Shown: positions 1 to 8,429 of the stretch, piece by piece
Layout of the letters: each line of letters starts with the position of its first letter
Position numbering within the stretch: the first letter of the stretch is position 1
Source of the DNA: Planctomycetota bacterium
GTDB taxonomy: Bacteria > Planctomycetota > UBA1135 > UBA2386
Direction: 5' to 3'
Assembly: GCA_016794425.1 (NCBI GenBank)
Contig: JAEUHR010000003.1
Location: forward strand, 235,046-299,045
DNA: 64,000 bases
The notes under the pieces: generated by a model
What the model saw: the letters and a program-made list of their open reading frames with translations, nothing else
What the model was told of the DNA's origin: nothing
The model's database searches: none
Position numbers and translations under genes: made by a program

Positions 1-189
1 CCGTGTGATCCGCCGCGGCGCTTCTGGACCGACGCCGAGGGCCGGTTCGAACTGACGGGTGTGCAGCCCGACGTCGAATTGCGCCTCGTCGCGCACCGCC
101 GCCAGGGCGGCATCGCGGTCGGTCCGGCGCTGGTCGTGCGCGACGGCGAGACGCAGGCCGGAATCGAACTGGTGCTCGAGCCGCGCTGA
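1..189 (+). CDS. Partial protein, carboxypeptidase regulatory-like (CarboxypepD_reg) C-terminus
   Basis: Frame 1 is open from the first base to a TGA at 187-189 and encodes the last 62 residues of a longer protein. The pattern TDAEGRFELTGV..., followed by alternating hydrophobic strands and ending in GIELVLEPR, is typical of the carboxypeptidase regulatory-like fold, a small beta-sandwich often repeated in secreted planctomycete proteins. The 5' end lies outside the window, so the rest of the protein and its role are unknown. It converges on the secretin-like gene, with 5 bp between the stop codons. Confidence 0.6.
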   Translation, partial: PCDPPRRFWTDAEGRFELTGVQPDVELRLVAHRRQGGIAVGPALVVRDGETQAGIELVLEPR

Positions 190-194
190 CGCGG

Positions 195-1163
195 TCAGCG
201 CGGTCCGTTCGCGTCGGCGGCGGGATCCTGCAGCGTCGCCGAGATCAGCGTGACCAGGTAGTCGCCGTCGGCGCGCTGGGCCGCCAGCACGGCGAGGTCG
301 CCCGGTGCCAGATGCGCGGTCTGGCGCAGGTGCACGCCCGACGTGCGCGGCAGCTGGATCGTCACCGGCACGCCGGTGCCGAGGTCGGTCGTGAACTCGG
401 CGATCGGCTCGACGACGGTCTGGGTGCGGACGTCGCAGTGCACCGCGATCAACCCGTCCGCGAGCAGCACGGCGCACAGGTCGCTCTGCACGCCGTCCCA
501 CGTGGTCTCGACGATCGGCTCGGCGACCAGCCGATCGCCCTGCCGTTCGAGTTCGAAGTCCTTCACGAACGGGATCTGGCGCACGATCTGCAGGCTGCAC
601 CGCTGCAGCGGCGAGGACAGCAGGCGAGGCGCCGTCACGACCTCGGCGCCGGTGGCCTGCGTGACCTCGGCCAGCAGCGCGGCTGCGTTCGCCGCCGGCA
701 CGACGGTCTCGAAGCCGAGCACCTTGCCGGCGGCATCGGTGCGCGCGACGAGCTTCGGGCGCAGCATGCGGTCGAACGTCGTCGCCGGCATGCGCACGAC
801 GTGCGTCGCCGTGTCGACCAGGGCCTCACGGTGCGCCGCGGCGTGGTCGAGCAGCCGCTCGAGGCTCGCGATCTGTGCCGGCCTGCCGAGCAGCGCAAGC
901 CAGCGGCCACCGAGCACCGTCAGGTCGTCGCCGGCGCCGAGCGGCGGTTCGACGTGCGCGCGCAGCAGACCGGCGATCGACGCATCCCAGCTCGCCGGGC
1001 GCTGCGCGACGCCGGCGGCGAGTTCCGCCGGTTCCGCGGCCGGCAGCGCGCGGTCGAGGTCGAACAGGCGCAGCAGGCGGCCCTGGCCGTCCGGCACCGG
1101 CATGTCCTGCGCGGCGAGCGGCGCGAGGCACGCGAACACGGTCGAGAACAGGCGTAGCGTCAT
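195..1163 (-). CDS. Secreted protein with a degenerate secretin-like beta domain
   Basis: 322 aa. The start is the ATG at 1163, whose first bases overlap the TGA of the anti-sigma-like gene (ATGA). Residues 1-19 form a signal peptide ending near LAAQ. The C-terminal half has the layout of the secretin (type II/III secretion GspD) domain: GAEVVTAPRLL, then QIPFV, a central strand pair, V.VTIQLPR, and a closing stretch resembling the 'T.v.v.dG.t.vlgG' secretin signature (LRQTAHLAPGDLAVLAA). At this length, and without N0/N1 ring domains, it is probably not a full outer-membrane channel. As the third gene of a sigma/anti-sigma operon it may be an envelope sensor or a target of that regulon. The secretin assignment is by pattern only. 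Confidence 0.7.
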   Translation of the reverse strand: MTLRLFSTVFACLAPLAAQDMPVPDGQGRLLRLFDLDRALPAAEPAELAAGVAQRPASWDASIAGLLRAHVEPPLGAGDDLTVLGGRWLALLGRPAQIASLERLLDHAAAHREALVDTATHVVRMPATTFDRMLRPKLVARTDAAGKVLGFETVVPAANAAALLAEVTQATGAEVVTAPRLLSSPLQRCSLQIVRQIPFVKDFELERQGDRLVAEPIVETTWDGVQSDLCAVLLADGLIAVHCDVRTQTVVEPIAEFTTDLGTGVPVTIQLPRTSGVHLRQTAHLAPGDLAVLAAQRADGDYLVTLISATLQDPAADANGPR

Positions 1164-1570
1164 CGATGGTGGCTCCGGGACTCGTAGGCGATCAGCGACG
1201 TGGCAGGCGACGACAGCAGCGACTCGCGCACCGTGAACTGCACCGCGGTCGCCGCGCGCGGCATGTGTTCCTGCCACTCGAACGACACGATGCGCGGCGT
1301 CGGTGCCGCACGGCCCACGAACCGGCCTGCGGCCACGGTGGCGAGTACGGCGAGGCCTGCGGCCGCCACGGCGACCGGCAGGCGGCGCCGCGGCCGGCGC
1401 GCCGCGGCGGGCCGGGCCGGCAACGCGCGCAGCCGGCTGCACAAGCGTGCGAACGCCACCAGCTGGGCCGGATGCGCGGCCAGGAACGCGACCAGGTCGG
1501 GGTCGTCGAGGGGATCGCTGCGGGCGTCGAGCTGCGCCTGCAGCCGGCGCTCGAAGTCGTGCTGGTTCAC
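1160..1570 (-). CDS. Small single-pass membrane protein, probable anti-sigma factor
   Basis: 136 aa, GTG start at 1570 embedded in the TGA of the sigma gene (GTGA overlap). The first ~65 residues are acidic and helical (NQHDFERRLQAQLDA...), the usual place for a sigma-binding segment. A basic stretch leads into one transmembrane helix (PVAVAAAGLAVLATVAAG), followed by ~40 extracytoplasmic residues. There is no recognisable zinc-binding HxxxCxxC motif, so it is not a classical ZAS-type anti-sigma factor. The function is inferred from topology and from being co-translated directly after an ECF sigma gene. Confidence 0.7.
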   Translation of the reverse strand: MNQHDFERRLQAQLDARSDPLDDPDLVAFLAAHPAQLVAFARLCSRLRALPARPAAARRPRRRLPVAVAAAGLAVLATVAAGRFVGRAAPTPRIVSFEWQEHMPRAATAVQFTVRESLLSSPATSLIAYESRSHHR

Positions 1571-2058
1571 GGCTGTTCCTCCTGCAGCCGGCGCCGGGCG
1601 CGGTGCAGATGCGACTTGACGGTGTTCAGCGGCAGCCGGTGGGCCGCGGCGAGGTCGCGCAGCGAGCGGCCGTGCACGTGGAAGCCGAGCAGCAGGTCGC
1701 GTTCGAGCGGCGGCAGCGCGGCCAGGTGGTGGGAGACTTCGTCGCGCAGTTCGGCGCTGCACGGCGTGGCCGGCGCAGCGAGGTCCTCGGTGGCCGCCGT
1801 CGCCGGCTGGCGGGCGCGCCGCTGGCGGTGGTCGAGGTGGCAGCGGAACGCGGCCTGCAGCAGCCAGGCGAGCCCGTTGCCGGTCGCGTCGAACGAGTGG
1901 CGCAGGCGCCAGACCTTGGCCATCGTCTCCTGCAGCACGTCGTCGGCGTCGGCGCCGCAGAGCCGGCGCAGGAACCCGTGCACCGCCGGCGTGCTGCGGG
2001 CGAGGAACTGCGCGAACTCGGTGTCCACGAGGCGGCGGGGCTCCGTTCCGATCGGCAT
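1567..2058 (-). CDS. ECF RNA polymerase sigma factor
   Basis: 163 aa. Region 2 is visible around residues 20-65 (DADDVLQETMAKVWR, the core-binding and -10 recognition helices). Region 4, around residues 110-160, has a helix-turn-helix with the signature LPLNTVKSHLHRARRRL, which reads the -35 element. Length and layout fit the group IV (ECF) family. It heads an operon with a membrane anti-sigma-like protein and a secretin-like secreted protein, suggesting an envelope-responsive regulon. A TAGAAC hexamer (2067-2072) lies 8 nt before the ATG and could be a -10 element. Confidence 0.88.
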   Translation of the reverse strand: MPIGTEPRRLVDTEFAQFLARSTPAVHGFLRRLCGADADDVLQETMAKVWRLRHSFDATGNGLAWLLQAAFRCHLDHRQRRARQPATAATEDLAAPATPCSAELRDEVSHHLAALPPLERDLLLGFHVHGRSLRDLAAAHRLPLNTVKSHLHRARRRLQEEQP

Positions 2059-2162
2059 CGGTGGCCGTTCTACCGCCGTGGGCCGGGGCCGGGTTGCAGA
2101 ACCGAGAACCGGCGTGGATCACGCGCGGGTCGGGGCCTCGGGGCGCAGCTCCACCCGAGCCA

Positions 2163-2729
2163 TCAGTCCGGGCCGCGGCGCGCCGCGACCGGGTCGCCGG
2201 TCAGGAAGAACCGGCCACCGTGGCCGTGGTGGATCGTGCGCGGGCCACCGGCGGCGAAGCGCCAGGCCCCGTCGGCGAACAGCGCGTCGTCGGCCCAGGC
2301 CGCCAGGCACTCGAGCACGAACAGGTCGTGCTCGTCCTGCCGCGGCCGGTCGGGGAGCACGCGGCACTCGAGCCAGGCCGCACAACCGGCGACCAGCGGC
2401 GCCGCCACGTGCTGCGCCGGCTCGGTCGCGATCCCGAGCCGCGCGAACTTGTCGCCGTCGCGGCCGCTGCTCGAACCGACGGCCCAGGTCAGGTCGACCT
2501 GCGCGCTGGTCGGCGCGTGCAGCACACACTCGCCGGACGCTTCGAGCAGTTCGCGGGTCCAGGTGTCGCGCGCGATCACGGCGGCGAACTTCGGCGGTTC
2601 GAAGTCGAGCGGCATGACCCAGGCGGCGGCCATCACGTTGCGGCGGCCGCCGGCGGCGGTGGAGACCAACGTGGTCGGGCCGTGGTTCAGCAACCGGTAG
2701 GCGTGGCGCAGCGGGACGGCGGTTCGCAT
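2163..2729 (-). CDS. Flavin reductase-like / FMN-binding split-barrel protein
   Basis: 188 aa. The start region RNVMAAAWVMPLDFEPPKFAAVIA, followed by TRELLEASGECVLHAP, is characteristic of the flavin reductase-like split barrel (NNTT..W.MPVSF.PP), which binds FMN and typically reduces free flavin with NAD(P)H for a partner oxygenase. No partner monooxygenase lies nearby, so the substrate is unknown. The ATG at 2729 was chosen because the protein matches the family from there and a TATCCT hexamer lies 6 nt upstream. Likely cytoplasmic. Confidence 0.8.
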   Translation of the reverse strand: MRTAVPLRHAYRLLNHGPTTLVSTAAGGRRNVMAAAWVMPLDFEPPKFAAVIARDTWTRELLEASGECVLHAPTSAQVDLTWAVGSSSGRDGDKFARLGIATEPAQHVAAPLVAGCAAWLECRVLPDRPRQDEHDLFVLECLAAWADDALFADGAWRFAAGGPRTIHHGHGGRFFLTGDPVAARRGPD

Positions 2730-2735
2730 CGCGGC

Positions 2736-2741
2736 AGGATA
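2736..2741 (-). promoter_or_regulatory. -10-like hexamer TATCCT, leaderless-type promoter
   Basis: TATCCT on the minus strand ends 6 nt before the ATG of the flavin reductase-like gene. Transcription would start at or next to the A of the start codon, and there is no Shine-Dalgarno sequence. No clear -35 element is visible. Confidence 0.5.
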
Positions 2742-2769
2742 GGGGCTCGCGCTCGCGTTCGCCGCCGGC

Positions 2770-4404
2770 ATGCGGTATGCCACCACAGCAGCGGAGTCTG
2801 CCCTGCGACGACCTGATCGAAACGCCGAACCTGCCGCGGCCGGCGCACCGGCGTTCACCCGGTGGCAGTGGACCTGGCTCGTGCTGGCGACCGCGGTCGC
2901 CGCAGCGCTGCGGCTGTACGAACTCGGCGTCTGGTCGTTCTGGATCGACGAGGCGCACACCTACCGCGACGGCGTGATGCCACTCGGTGCGTTCCTGCAG
3001 CAGGATCGCGTGTTCTACCCGCTGACGTTCCTGGCCGTGCGCGGGCTGCTCGGGCTCGGCTGGATCGGTGCCGACGAGTATTCGCTGCGGCTGCCGTTCG
3101 CGGTGCTCGGCATCGTCACGATCCCGCTGCTGGCCCTGTGCGGTCGCCGCCTGATCGGCGCCAACGCCGCCGTGCTGGCGGCGTGGCTGCTGGCGGTGCA
3201 CCCGTGGCACGTCTACTGGAGCCAGAACGCGCGCGGCTACGCGCTGGTCTGCCTGTTCGCCGCCGTGGCGGCCAACCGCGCCCACGCCTACGTCGTGACG
3301 CAGCGGGCTCTCGACCTCGCGGCGGCGGTGCTGGCGATCGCGATCGCGGCGCTGTCGCACCCGACCGGCGCGATGCTGGCGGCCGGCTGGCTCGCGTTCG
3401 TGGGACTGCGGCGCGTGCAGCGGGTGCACCGTCGCTTCGTGTTCGGCTTCGTCGCGGTCGTGGTGCTGGCGGCGATCGCGCTGCCGATCTTGTTCCGCTG
3501 GTCGCCGTTCCAGGGCTTCCAACGTGCCAAGGCCGACGCGTCGCTGCCGCACTTCGTGCAGACCACGGCGTTCTACTTCCGGCCTGCCCTGCTGCTCGCG
3601 GCGCTGGCCGGCCTCGCGGTGGGGTGGCGCGGACTCGGCCGCGACCGCGCGCTGCTGCTCGGTTGCCTCGCGCTGGTGCCGTTCGGCGTGCTGCTGGTGC
3701 TCGGCGGCGACGTGGTCAAGGTCACCGCGCGCTACGCGATCTGCACGCTGCCGCTGTTCTGCTGGCTCGGGGCCCTGGCGTGCGTACGGATCGCCGAACT
3801 CGCCGCCGGGCCGCTGCACCGCCGGCACCGGCTGCTCGCGGCGGCGCTGCCGCTGCCGCTGCTGCTGTTCGCCGACCAGGTGCCGCAGCTGGTCGAGTAC
3901 TACACCTCGCAGCACGGCCAGCGGGCGCGCTGGCGCGAGGCCTGCCAGTTCGCGCGCAGCCGCGCCGGCACGCGCAACCTGCGCGTCGTCACCGTGAACC
4001 AGCCGACTGCCGCCTACTACCTGCGGCCGGAGCACTGGCAGGCCACGAACGGCGATCCGAACCCCGGCGTGCTGGTGGAGACGCTGCTCGACTGGCGCGT
4101 CTCGGGACGGAAGGGGGAGGAGGGCAGTCCCGCGGAACAGGCGGTCGTGCTGCACGAGCCGGGCGCGGCGAACCACCTGCGCTGGCATGCCGCCGAGGCG
4201 AGCAAGGCCGGCGCGCGGCTCGTCGTGCTGGTGACGTTGCCCGAGCTGGCCGAGATCGACGCGAAGATCAAGCCGGCCGACGACCCGGGGCCCGAGCCGC
4301 TGCGGCGCGCGCTCGAGGCCGACTTCGAGCTGGTGCTGCACCTGCCGTGCTGGGTCGGACCGAAGGACGAGAGCATCTACGTCTACGTGCCGCGGTCCGG
4401 CTGA
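2770..4404 (+). CDS. Integral membrane glycosyltransferase, GT39/ArnT-PMT type
   Basis: 544 aa, about ten or more hydrophobic helices. After the first helix (WLVLATAVAAALRLYELG) comes SFWIDEAHTYRDG, the Asp-Glu loop typical of PMT/ArnT-type transferases that use polyprenyl-phosphate-linked sugars. A second conserved stretch, HPWHVYWSQNARGYAL, supports the same family. The soluble C-terminal ~180 residues would face outside. The acceptor (lipid, protein or polysaccharide) cannot be told from the sequence. It is divergent from the flavin reductase-like gene, with a 40-bp gap. Confidence 0.85.
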   Translation: MRYATTAAESALRRPDRNAEPAAAGAPAFTRWQWTWLVLATAVAAALRLYELGVWSFWIDEAHTYRDGVMPLGAFLQQDRVFYPLTFLAVRGLLGLGWIGADEYSLRLPFAVLGIVTIPLLALCGRRLIGANAAVLAAWLLAVHPWHVYWSQNARGYALVCLFAAVAANRAHAYVVTQRALDLAAAVLAIAIAALSHPTGAMLAAGWLAFVGLRRVQRVHRRFVFGFVAVVVLAAIALPILFRWSPFQGFQRAKADASLPHFVQTTAFYFRPALLLAALAGLAVGWRGLGRDRALLLGCLALVPFGVLLVLGGDVVKVTARYAICTLPLFCWLGALACVRIAELAAGPLHRRHRLLAAALPLPLLLFADQVPQLVEYYTSQHGQRARWREACQFARSRAGTRNLRVVTVNQPTAAYYLRPEHWQATNGDPNPGVLVETLLDWRVSGRKGEEGSPAEQAVVLHEPGAANHLRWHAAEASKAGARLVVLVTLPELAEIDAKIKPADDPGPEPLRRALEADFELVLHLPCWVGPKDESIYVYVPRSG

Positions 4405-4466
4405 CCGCGGTGGGCGGCGCGGCAACTCCGCTTGTCCACCGGGCCGCCGCTGCCGATCATGCCGCC

Positions 4467-5618
4467 ATGCGAGCTCTGTGCGCGTGCGTGGCGGTGGGTG
4501 TGCTGGTGGTCGGCGGTCGGGCCCAGCAGCCGGCACCGGCTGCGGCCGACGAGGCGGTGGCGGTGCCGAGCGACTTCGTGCGCTTCGTCGCAGTGGACGA
4601 CGGCGGCCACCTCGACACCGCGATCACGACCTACCGCAACGGTGACGTCGAGCTGGTCCTGTTCGGCGCGGTGCACATCGCCGACCAGGCCTGCTACGAC
4701 ACGCTGAACGACCGCTTCACGCAGTGCGACGCGCTGCTCTACGAACTGGTCGGCCCCGAGGACTACCGGCCGTCGAAGGACCGCGAGCGCGGCGGCTTCA
4801 ACCCGATCGCGATCCTGCAGGCCGGGCTCAAGAACGCGCTCGAGCTGCAGTTCCAGCTCGACGCCGTCGACTACTCGCCGGCGAACTTCGTGCACGCCGA
4901 CATGACGCCGGCCGAGTTCGAGCGCAGCATGGCCGAGCGCGGCGAGAGCCTGCTGAGCATCATGCTCGACATGATGCTGTCGGGCATGAAGATGCAGCGC
5001 GAGCAGGCCGAGAACGGCGACGCCGCCAAGGCGATGCCCGACCTGGTCACTGCGTTCCAGAACCGCGAGGGCCGGCACACGCTGCGGCTCGCGTTCGCGC
5101 AGCAGCTCGAGAACATGGAGCTGCTCGCTGCCGGCGGCCGCGAGGGCAACACGCTGCTGCAGGGCCGCAACGAGAAGTGCCTCGCGGTGCTGCAGCGCGA
5201 GATGGCCGCCGGCAAGAAGCGGATCGGCATCTACTACGGCGCCGCCCACCTGCCGCACATGGAGCAGCGCCTCGTGCGCGACCTCGGCTTCACGAAGACC
5301 GGCCACGAGTGGCTGGTCGCGTGGGACTGCCGCAAGCGGCTCGATCGGCAGTACGACCGGGCCCTGGTGCAGCAGCGGCGGCAGTGCCGCGAGGACCTCG
5401 CCCGACTGGCGGTCGCCGCAAAGGCGCGCCGCCTCGCCGGCGATCCGTTGCCGACCGACGGGCCGCTCGCCGGCCAGCCGCAGCAGGATCCGTGGGGCCG
5501 CGCCTATGTCGTGCGCGCGCGGCCGACCGGCACGCGCTGGGAAGTGGCGAGCCTCGGGCCCGACGGCGTGGCCGGCACCGACGACGACCTGGTCGAGCAG
5601 GAACCGCGCGGGCGCTGA
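4467..5618 (+). CDS. Secreted TraB/GumN-like protein with a pseudopilin-G-like C-terminal tail
   Basis: 383 aa with signal peptide MRALCACVAVGVLVVGGRAQ. Residues ~30-300 look like the TraB/GumN-type (Tiki-related) fold: VELVLFGAVHIAD near the start, DALLYELV, and a terminal RIGIYYGAAHLPHME. Those conserved His/Glu residues suggest a metal-dependent erythromycin-esterase/TIKI-like site. The last ~45 residues (QQDPWGRAYVV...SLGPDGVAGTDDDL) match the C-terminal, calcium-loop end of type II secretion major pseudopilins (GspG), but the hydrophobic N-terminal pilin helix is absent. The start was chosen for its signal peptide. It converges directly on terC. Confidence 0.75.
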   Translation: MRALCACVAVGVLVVGGRAQQPAPAAADEAVAVPSDFVRFVAVDDGGHLDTAITTYRNGDVELVLFGAVHIADQACYDTLNDRFTQCDALLYELVGPEDYRPSKDRERGGFNPIAILQAGLKNALELQFQLDAVDYSPANFVHADMTPAEFERSMAERGESLLSIMLDMMLSGMKMQREQAENGDAAKAMPDLVTAFQNREGRHTLRLAFAQQLENMELLAAGGREGNTLLQGRNEKCLAVLQREMAAGKKRIGIYYGAAHLPHMEQRLVRDLGFTKTGHEWLVAWDCRKRLDRQYDRALVQQRRQCREDLARLAVAAKARRLAGDPLPTDGPLAGQPQQDPWGRAYVVRARPTGTRWEVASLGPDGVAGTDDDLVEQEPRGR

Positions 5619-6368
5619 TCAGCCGGCCTTCGGGGCGCCGGGGCCGTGCAGCACGACCGGCTTGCCGCTCTTGCGCAGCTTCAGGTTCAGCATCTCGACG
5701 AAGATCGAGAAGCCCATCGCGAAGTAGACGTAGCCCTTCGGGATGTGCAGCTCCCAGGCTTCGCCGACCAGCGTGAAGCCGATCAGCAGCAGGAAGCTCA
5801 GCGCCAGCATCTTGACGGTCGGGTGCCGTTCGACGAACGCGCAGATCGGGTTCACGAACGCGACCATGATGCCGACCGAGATCAGGACCGCGATCACCAT
5901 GATCGCGATGTGCTGCACCATGCCGACCGCCGTGATCACCGAGTCGAGCGAGAACACGAGGTCCAGCAACGCGATCTGCACCAGCACGCCGCCGAACGTG
6001 ACCGCGCGCGCGCCGGTGGTGTCGGCTTCCGCGGGGCCTTCGAGCTTGTGGTGGATCTCGGTGACGCTCTTCCACATCAGGAACAGGCCACCGCCGAGCA
6101 GGATCAGGTCGCGCACCGACAGTTCGTGGCCGAACGGCGCGAACAGCGGCTCGGTCGCGCGCATGATCCACGAGATCGTGAACAGCAGCGCTATGCGCAT
6201 GCCCATGGCCATCAACAGGCCGAGCCGGCGCGCGCGCGCCTGCTGTTCGACCGGCAGGCGGCCGGTCAGGATCGACACGAACACGATGTTGTCGATGCCG
6301 AGCACGGTCTCGAGGAACGTCAGCGTCAGCAGCGCGATCCAGGCCTGCGGGTCGGTCAGCCACTCCAT
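5619..6368 (-). CDS. TerC-family integral membrane protein
   Basis: 249 aa with seven or so membrane helices. The two family motifs are clear: ETVLGIDNIVFVSIL near residue 20 and ALLDLVFSLDSVITAVG near residue 130, whose Asp/Glu/Asn residues lie inside the membrane. TerC/Alx proteins are linked to tellurite resistance, manganese efflux and metal loading of exported proteins. It stands alone between a convergent gene and rqcH, so the context gives no further hint. A TAGCCT hexamer lies 9 nt upstream of the ATG. Confidence 0.93.
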   Translation of the reverse strand: MEWLTDPQAWIALLTLTFLETVLGIDNIVFVSILTGRLPVEQQARARRLGLLMAMGMRIALLFTISWIMRATEPLFAPFGHELSVRDLILLGGGLFLMWKSVTEIHHKLEGPAEADTTGARAVTFGGVLVQIALLDLVFSLDSVITAVGMVQHIAIMVIAVLISVGIMVAFVNPICAFVERHPTVKMLALSFLLLIGFTLVGEAWELHIPKGYVYFAMGFSIFVEMLNLKLRKSGKPVVLHGPGAPKAG

Positions 6369-6377
6369 GGGCGCGGC

Positions 6378-6383
6378 AGGCTA
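6378..6383 (-). promoter_or_regulatory. -10-like hexamer TAGCCT upstream of terC
   Basis: TAGCCT on the minus strand lies 9 nt before the terC ATG at 6368. No Shine-Dalgarno sequence is present. The spacing implies a transcript starting 0-4 nt before the start codon. Confidence 0.45.
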
Positions 6384-6402
6384 GCGGTGGGCCGGGCGCG
6401 CG

Positions 6403-7926
6403 TCAGTCGGAATCGGCGCCGTCACTGCCGTCGAGCAGGCGCCGCAGCCGTTGGGCGTCGGCGCGGACCGTGATCGTGCGCGTGTGCGACGGCACCACGG
6501 CGCCGGGCGGCAGGCCCTTCGGCTTGCGCACGTGTTTGCGCTGCGTGTAGACGACGTCGATGCGCGGTTCGCCGCGCGCCTTGCTGAAGTGCACGGCCAG
6601 CGTCGCCGCGTCGAGCAGCGTCTCGAGGCTCGCGGTCTTGCCCTTCGGCAGCCGCACGACGACGTGCGAGCCGGGCCGGCCGCCGCCGATGTGCAGCCAG
6701 ACGTCGTTGCCGTTCGCGGTGCGCATCGTCAGCCGGTCGTTCTGCTCGTTGTCGCGGCCGACCAGGATCGGATAGCCCTCGGCCGACGTGAAGCGGCGGT
6801 AGTTCTCCGCGCGCGGCACCGCCGCAGCGCGCGGGCGCTCCGCCGGTGCCGCGGCGACCTTCGGCAGCGCGCCGAGGCGCTGCAGCGCCGCGCGCTTTGC
6901 CGCCAGGGCGCCGGTGTCGCCGGTGCCGCGCAGGGCCTCGAGCTGGCTGCCGAGTTCGACCAGTGCGGCCACCGCCGCGGCGGCCTCGGCGTGGCGCCGT
7001 TCGGTGACCGCGCGGCCGTCGTCGAGGCGCCGCGCCTTCTCGTAGCGCTGCTGCGCCTGCACCACGACCGGCAGCGCCGGGTCGAGCTCGATGCGGCGCA
7101 GCGCGCCGTCGCGGTCCGGATCGGGCACCTGCAGCTCGGTCGCGCCGCGCGTCGCCAGATGCGCGAACGCGAGCAGCAGGTCCGCCTCGGCGCGCAGGGC
7201 GGCCGCGCGGCCCTGGTCGGCGAGGCTCGCGGCGAGGCCAGCGGCGCGGGCCTGCGCCTTGTGCGCGGCGCGCTGGCAGGCCTGCGACAGCCGGTCGTGT
7301 TCGGCGGTGAACTCGAGTTCGGCGTCGCGCGCGGTGAACCACGCGTCGATCGCCGGCAGCACCGGCGGTGCGAAGCGGCGCGCGTCGTCGGCGCGCCCGC
7401 CCTCGGTCGTCGGCGGCGGCGCGTAGGCGTCGCCGGTGCGCAGCGTGCGCACCGCGGTCTCGACCGGCCGCGACAGCGCGACCGCGCGACCCTCGGCGTC
7501 GAGCAGCGCCCACAGGCCGCGGCTGCCGAACAGCTCGACCACCAGCCGTCGGTCGCCCGCCGGCGTCGCGAACGTGAACGTGCAGCGCCGTTCGCCGGCC
7601 GCCGCCGCGACCGCGCGCAGCGTCGCACCGGCCAGCTCGCGCGCCAGCAGGTCGGCCGCCGGGCCGCGCGCGCGCGCCTCCTTGCCGAACCGCCGCGCGG
7701 TCGTCGCAATGCGCGCGCGCGGGCCGCCGAGGGCGATGTGCACGAACGCCTTCGGGGACGCCGCGGGCGGCGGCTGCAGCACCAGCAGCAGGTCCTCGGG
7801 GCCGGCGGCGGTGCGCAGCGGCACCGCGTCGACGACTGCGGCGCCGTGCAGCGCCTGCAGTTCGCCCGTGGCGTCGTGCAGTTCGGCGGCCGAGAGGCCG
7901 CGCGTGGTCGGCCCCGGACCCGCCAT
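6403..7926 (-). CDS. rqcH: RqcH/NFACT-family ribosome quality control factor
   Basis: 507 aa. The N-terminal ~150 residues resemble a shortened NFACT-N domain (ELFGSRGLWALLDAEGRAVAL corresponds to the 'ELMGRHSN..L.D' region). The middle ~200 residues are helical and charged, as in the coiled-coil arm. The C-terminal NFACT-R domain is clear: NDVWLHIGGGRPGSHVVVR, then VVYTQRKHVRKPKGLPPGAV. RqcH binds stalled 50S-peptidyl-tRNA complexes and directs alanine tailing. The protein is somewhat shorter than typical bacterial RqcH. It follows ndk with a 5-bp gap, so the two are probably co-transcribed. No rqcP-like S4 gene is adjacent. Confidence 0.88.
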   Translation of the reverse strand: MAGPGPTTRGLSAAELHDATGELQALHGAAVVDAVPLRTAAGPEDLLLVLQPPPAASPKAFVHIALGGPRARIATTARRFGKEARARGPAADLLARELAGATLRAVAAAAGERRCTFTFATPAGDRRLVVELFGSRGLWALLDAEGRAVALSRPVETAVRTLRTGDAYAPPPTTEGGRADDARRFAPPVLPAIDAWFTARDAELEFTAEHDRLSQACQRAAHKAQARAAGLAASLADQGRAAALRAEADLLLAFAHLATRGATELQVPDPDRDGALRRIELDPALPVVVQAQQRYEKARRLDDGRAVTERRHAEAAAAVAALVELGSQLEALRGTGDTGALAAKRAALQRLGALPKVAAAPAERPRAAAVPRAENYRRFTSAEGYPILVGRDNEQNDRLTMRTANGNDVWLHIGGGRPGSHVVVRLPKGKTASLETLLDAATLAVHFSKARGEPRIDVVYTQRKHVRKPKGLPPGAVVPSHTRTITVRADAQRLRRLLDGSDGADSD

Positions 7927-7931
7927 CGCGG

Positions 7932-8402
7932 CTACTGCTTCTTCAGTTCCTCGACCGGATCATAGATCCAGTCGTGGGCCGCGTAGCCGTAGTCGACGAT
8001 GCCCTCGGGGAAGAACAGCTTCAGCTCCTTCGCCGCGGCGTCGGGGCTGTCGCTGCCGTGCACGAGGTTGTAGCTGCGGCTGATGCCGAAGTCGCCGCGG
8101 ATCGTGCCGGGCGCCGCGTCGGCGCCGAACGTCGCGCCCATCAGGTTGCGGCAGACCTTGATCGCGTCGATGCCCTCGAGCGCCAGCGCCACGACCGGCG
8201 AACTGGTCATGAACTTGACCAAGCCCGGGTAGAACTTCTTCTCGCGGTGGGCTTCGTAGTGCTTCGCCGCCAGTTCGGGCGTGATCTTCATGAGCTTCAT
8301 GGCGACGATCTTGAGCCCCTTCGCTTCGAAGCGGCTCAGGACCTGGCCAACGAGCCCACGCTGGACGGCGTCGGGCTTCAGCAGGATGAGGGTGCGTTCC
8401 AT
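7932..8402 (-). CDS. ndk: Nucleoside diphosphate kinase
   Basis: 156 aa, the first gene of a probable ndk-rqcH operon. It transfers the gamma phosphate between nucleoside tri- and diphosphates through a phosphohistidine. The N-terminus ERTLILLKPDAVQRGLVG, GDFGISRSYN and the active-site stretch NLVHGSDSP with its catalytic His are all present, and the length is normal. The C-terminus carries a short extension (YDPVEELKKQ). A possible -10 (TACCAT, 8430-8435) lies 27 nt upstream of the ATG. Confidence 0.97.
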   Translation of the reverse strand: MERTLILLKPDAVQRGLVGQVLSRFEAKGLKIVAMKLMKITPELAAKHYEAHREKKFYPGLVKFMTSSPVVALALEGIDAIKVCRNLMGATFGADAAPGTIRGDFGISRSYNLVHGSDSPDAAAKELKLFFPEGIVDYGYAAHDWIYDPVEELKKQ

Positions 8403-8429
8403 GGTTCGGTTGCGGACAAAAGGGCGAGC

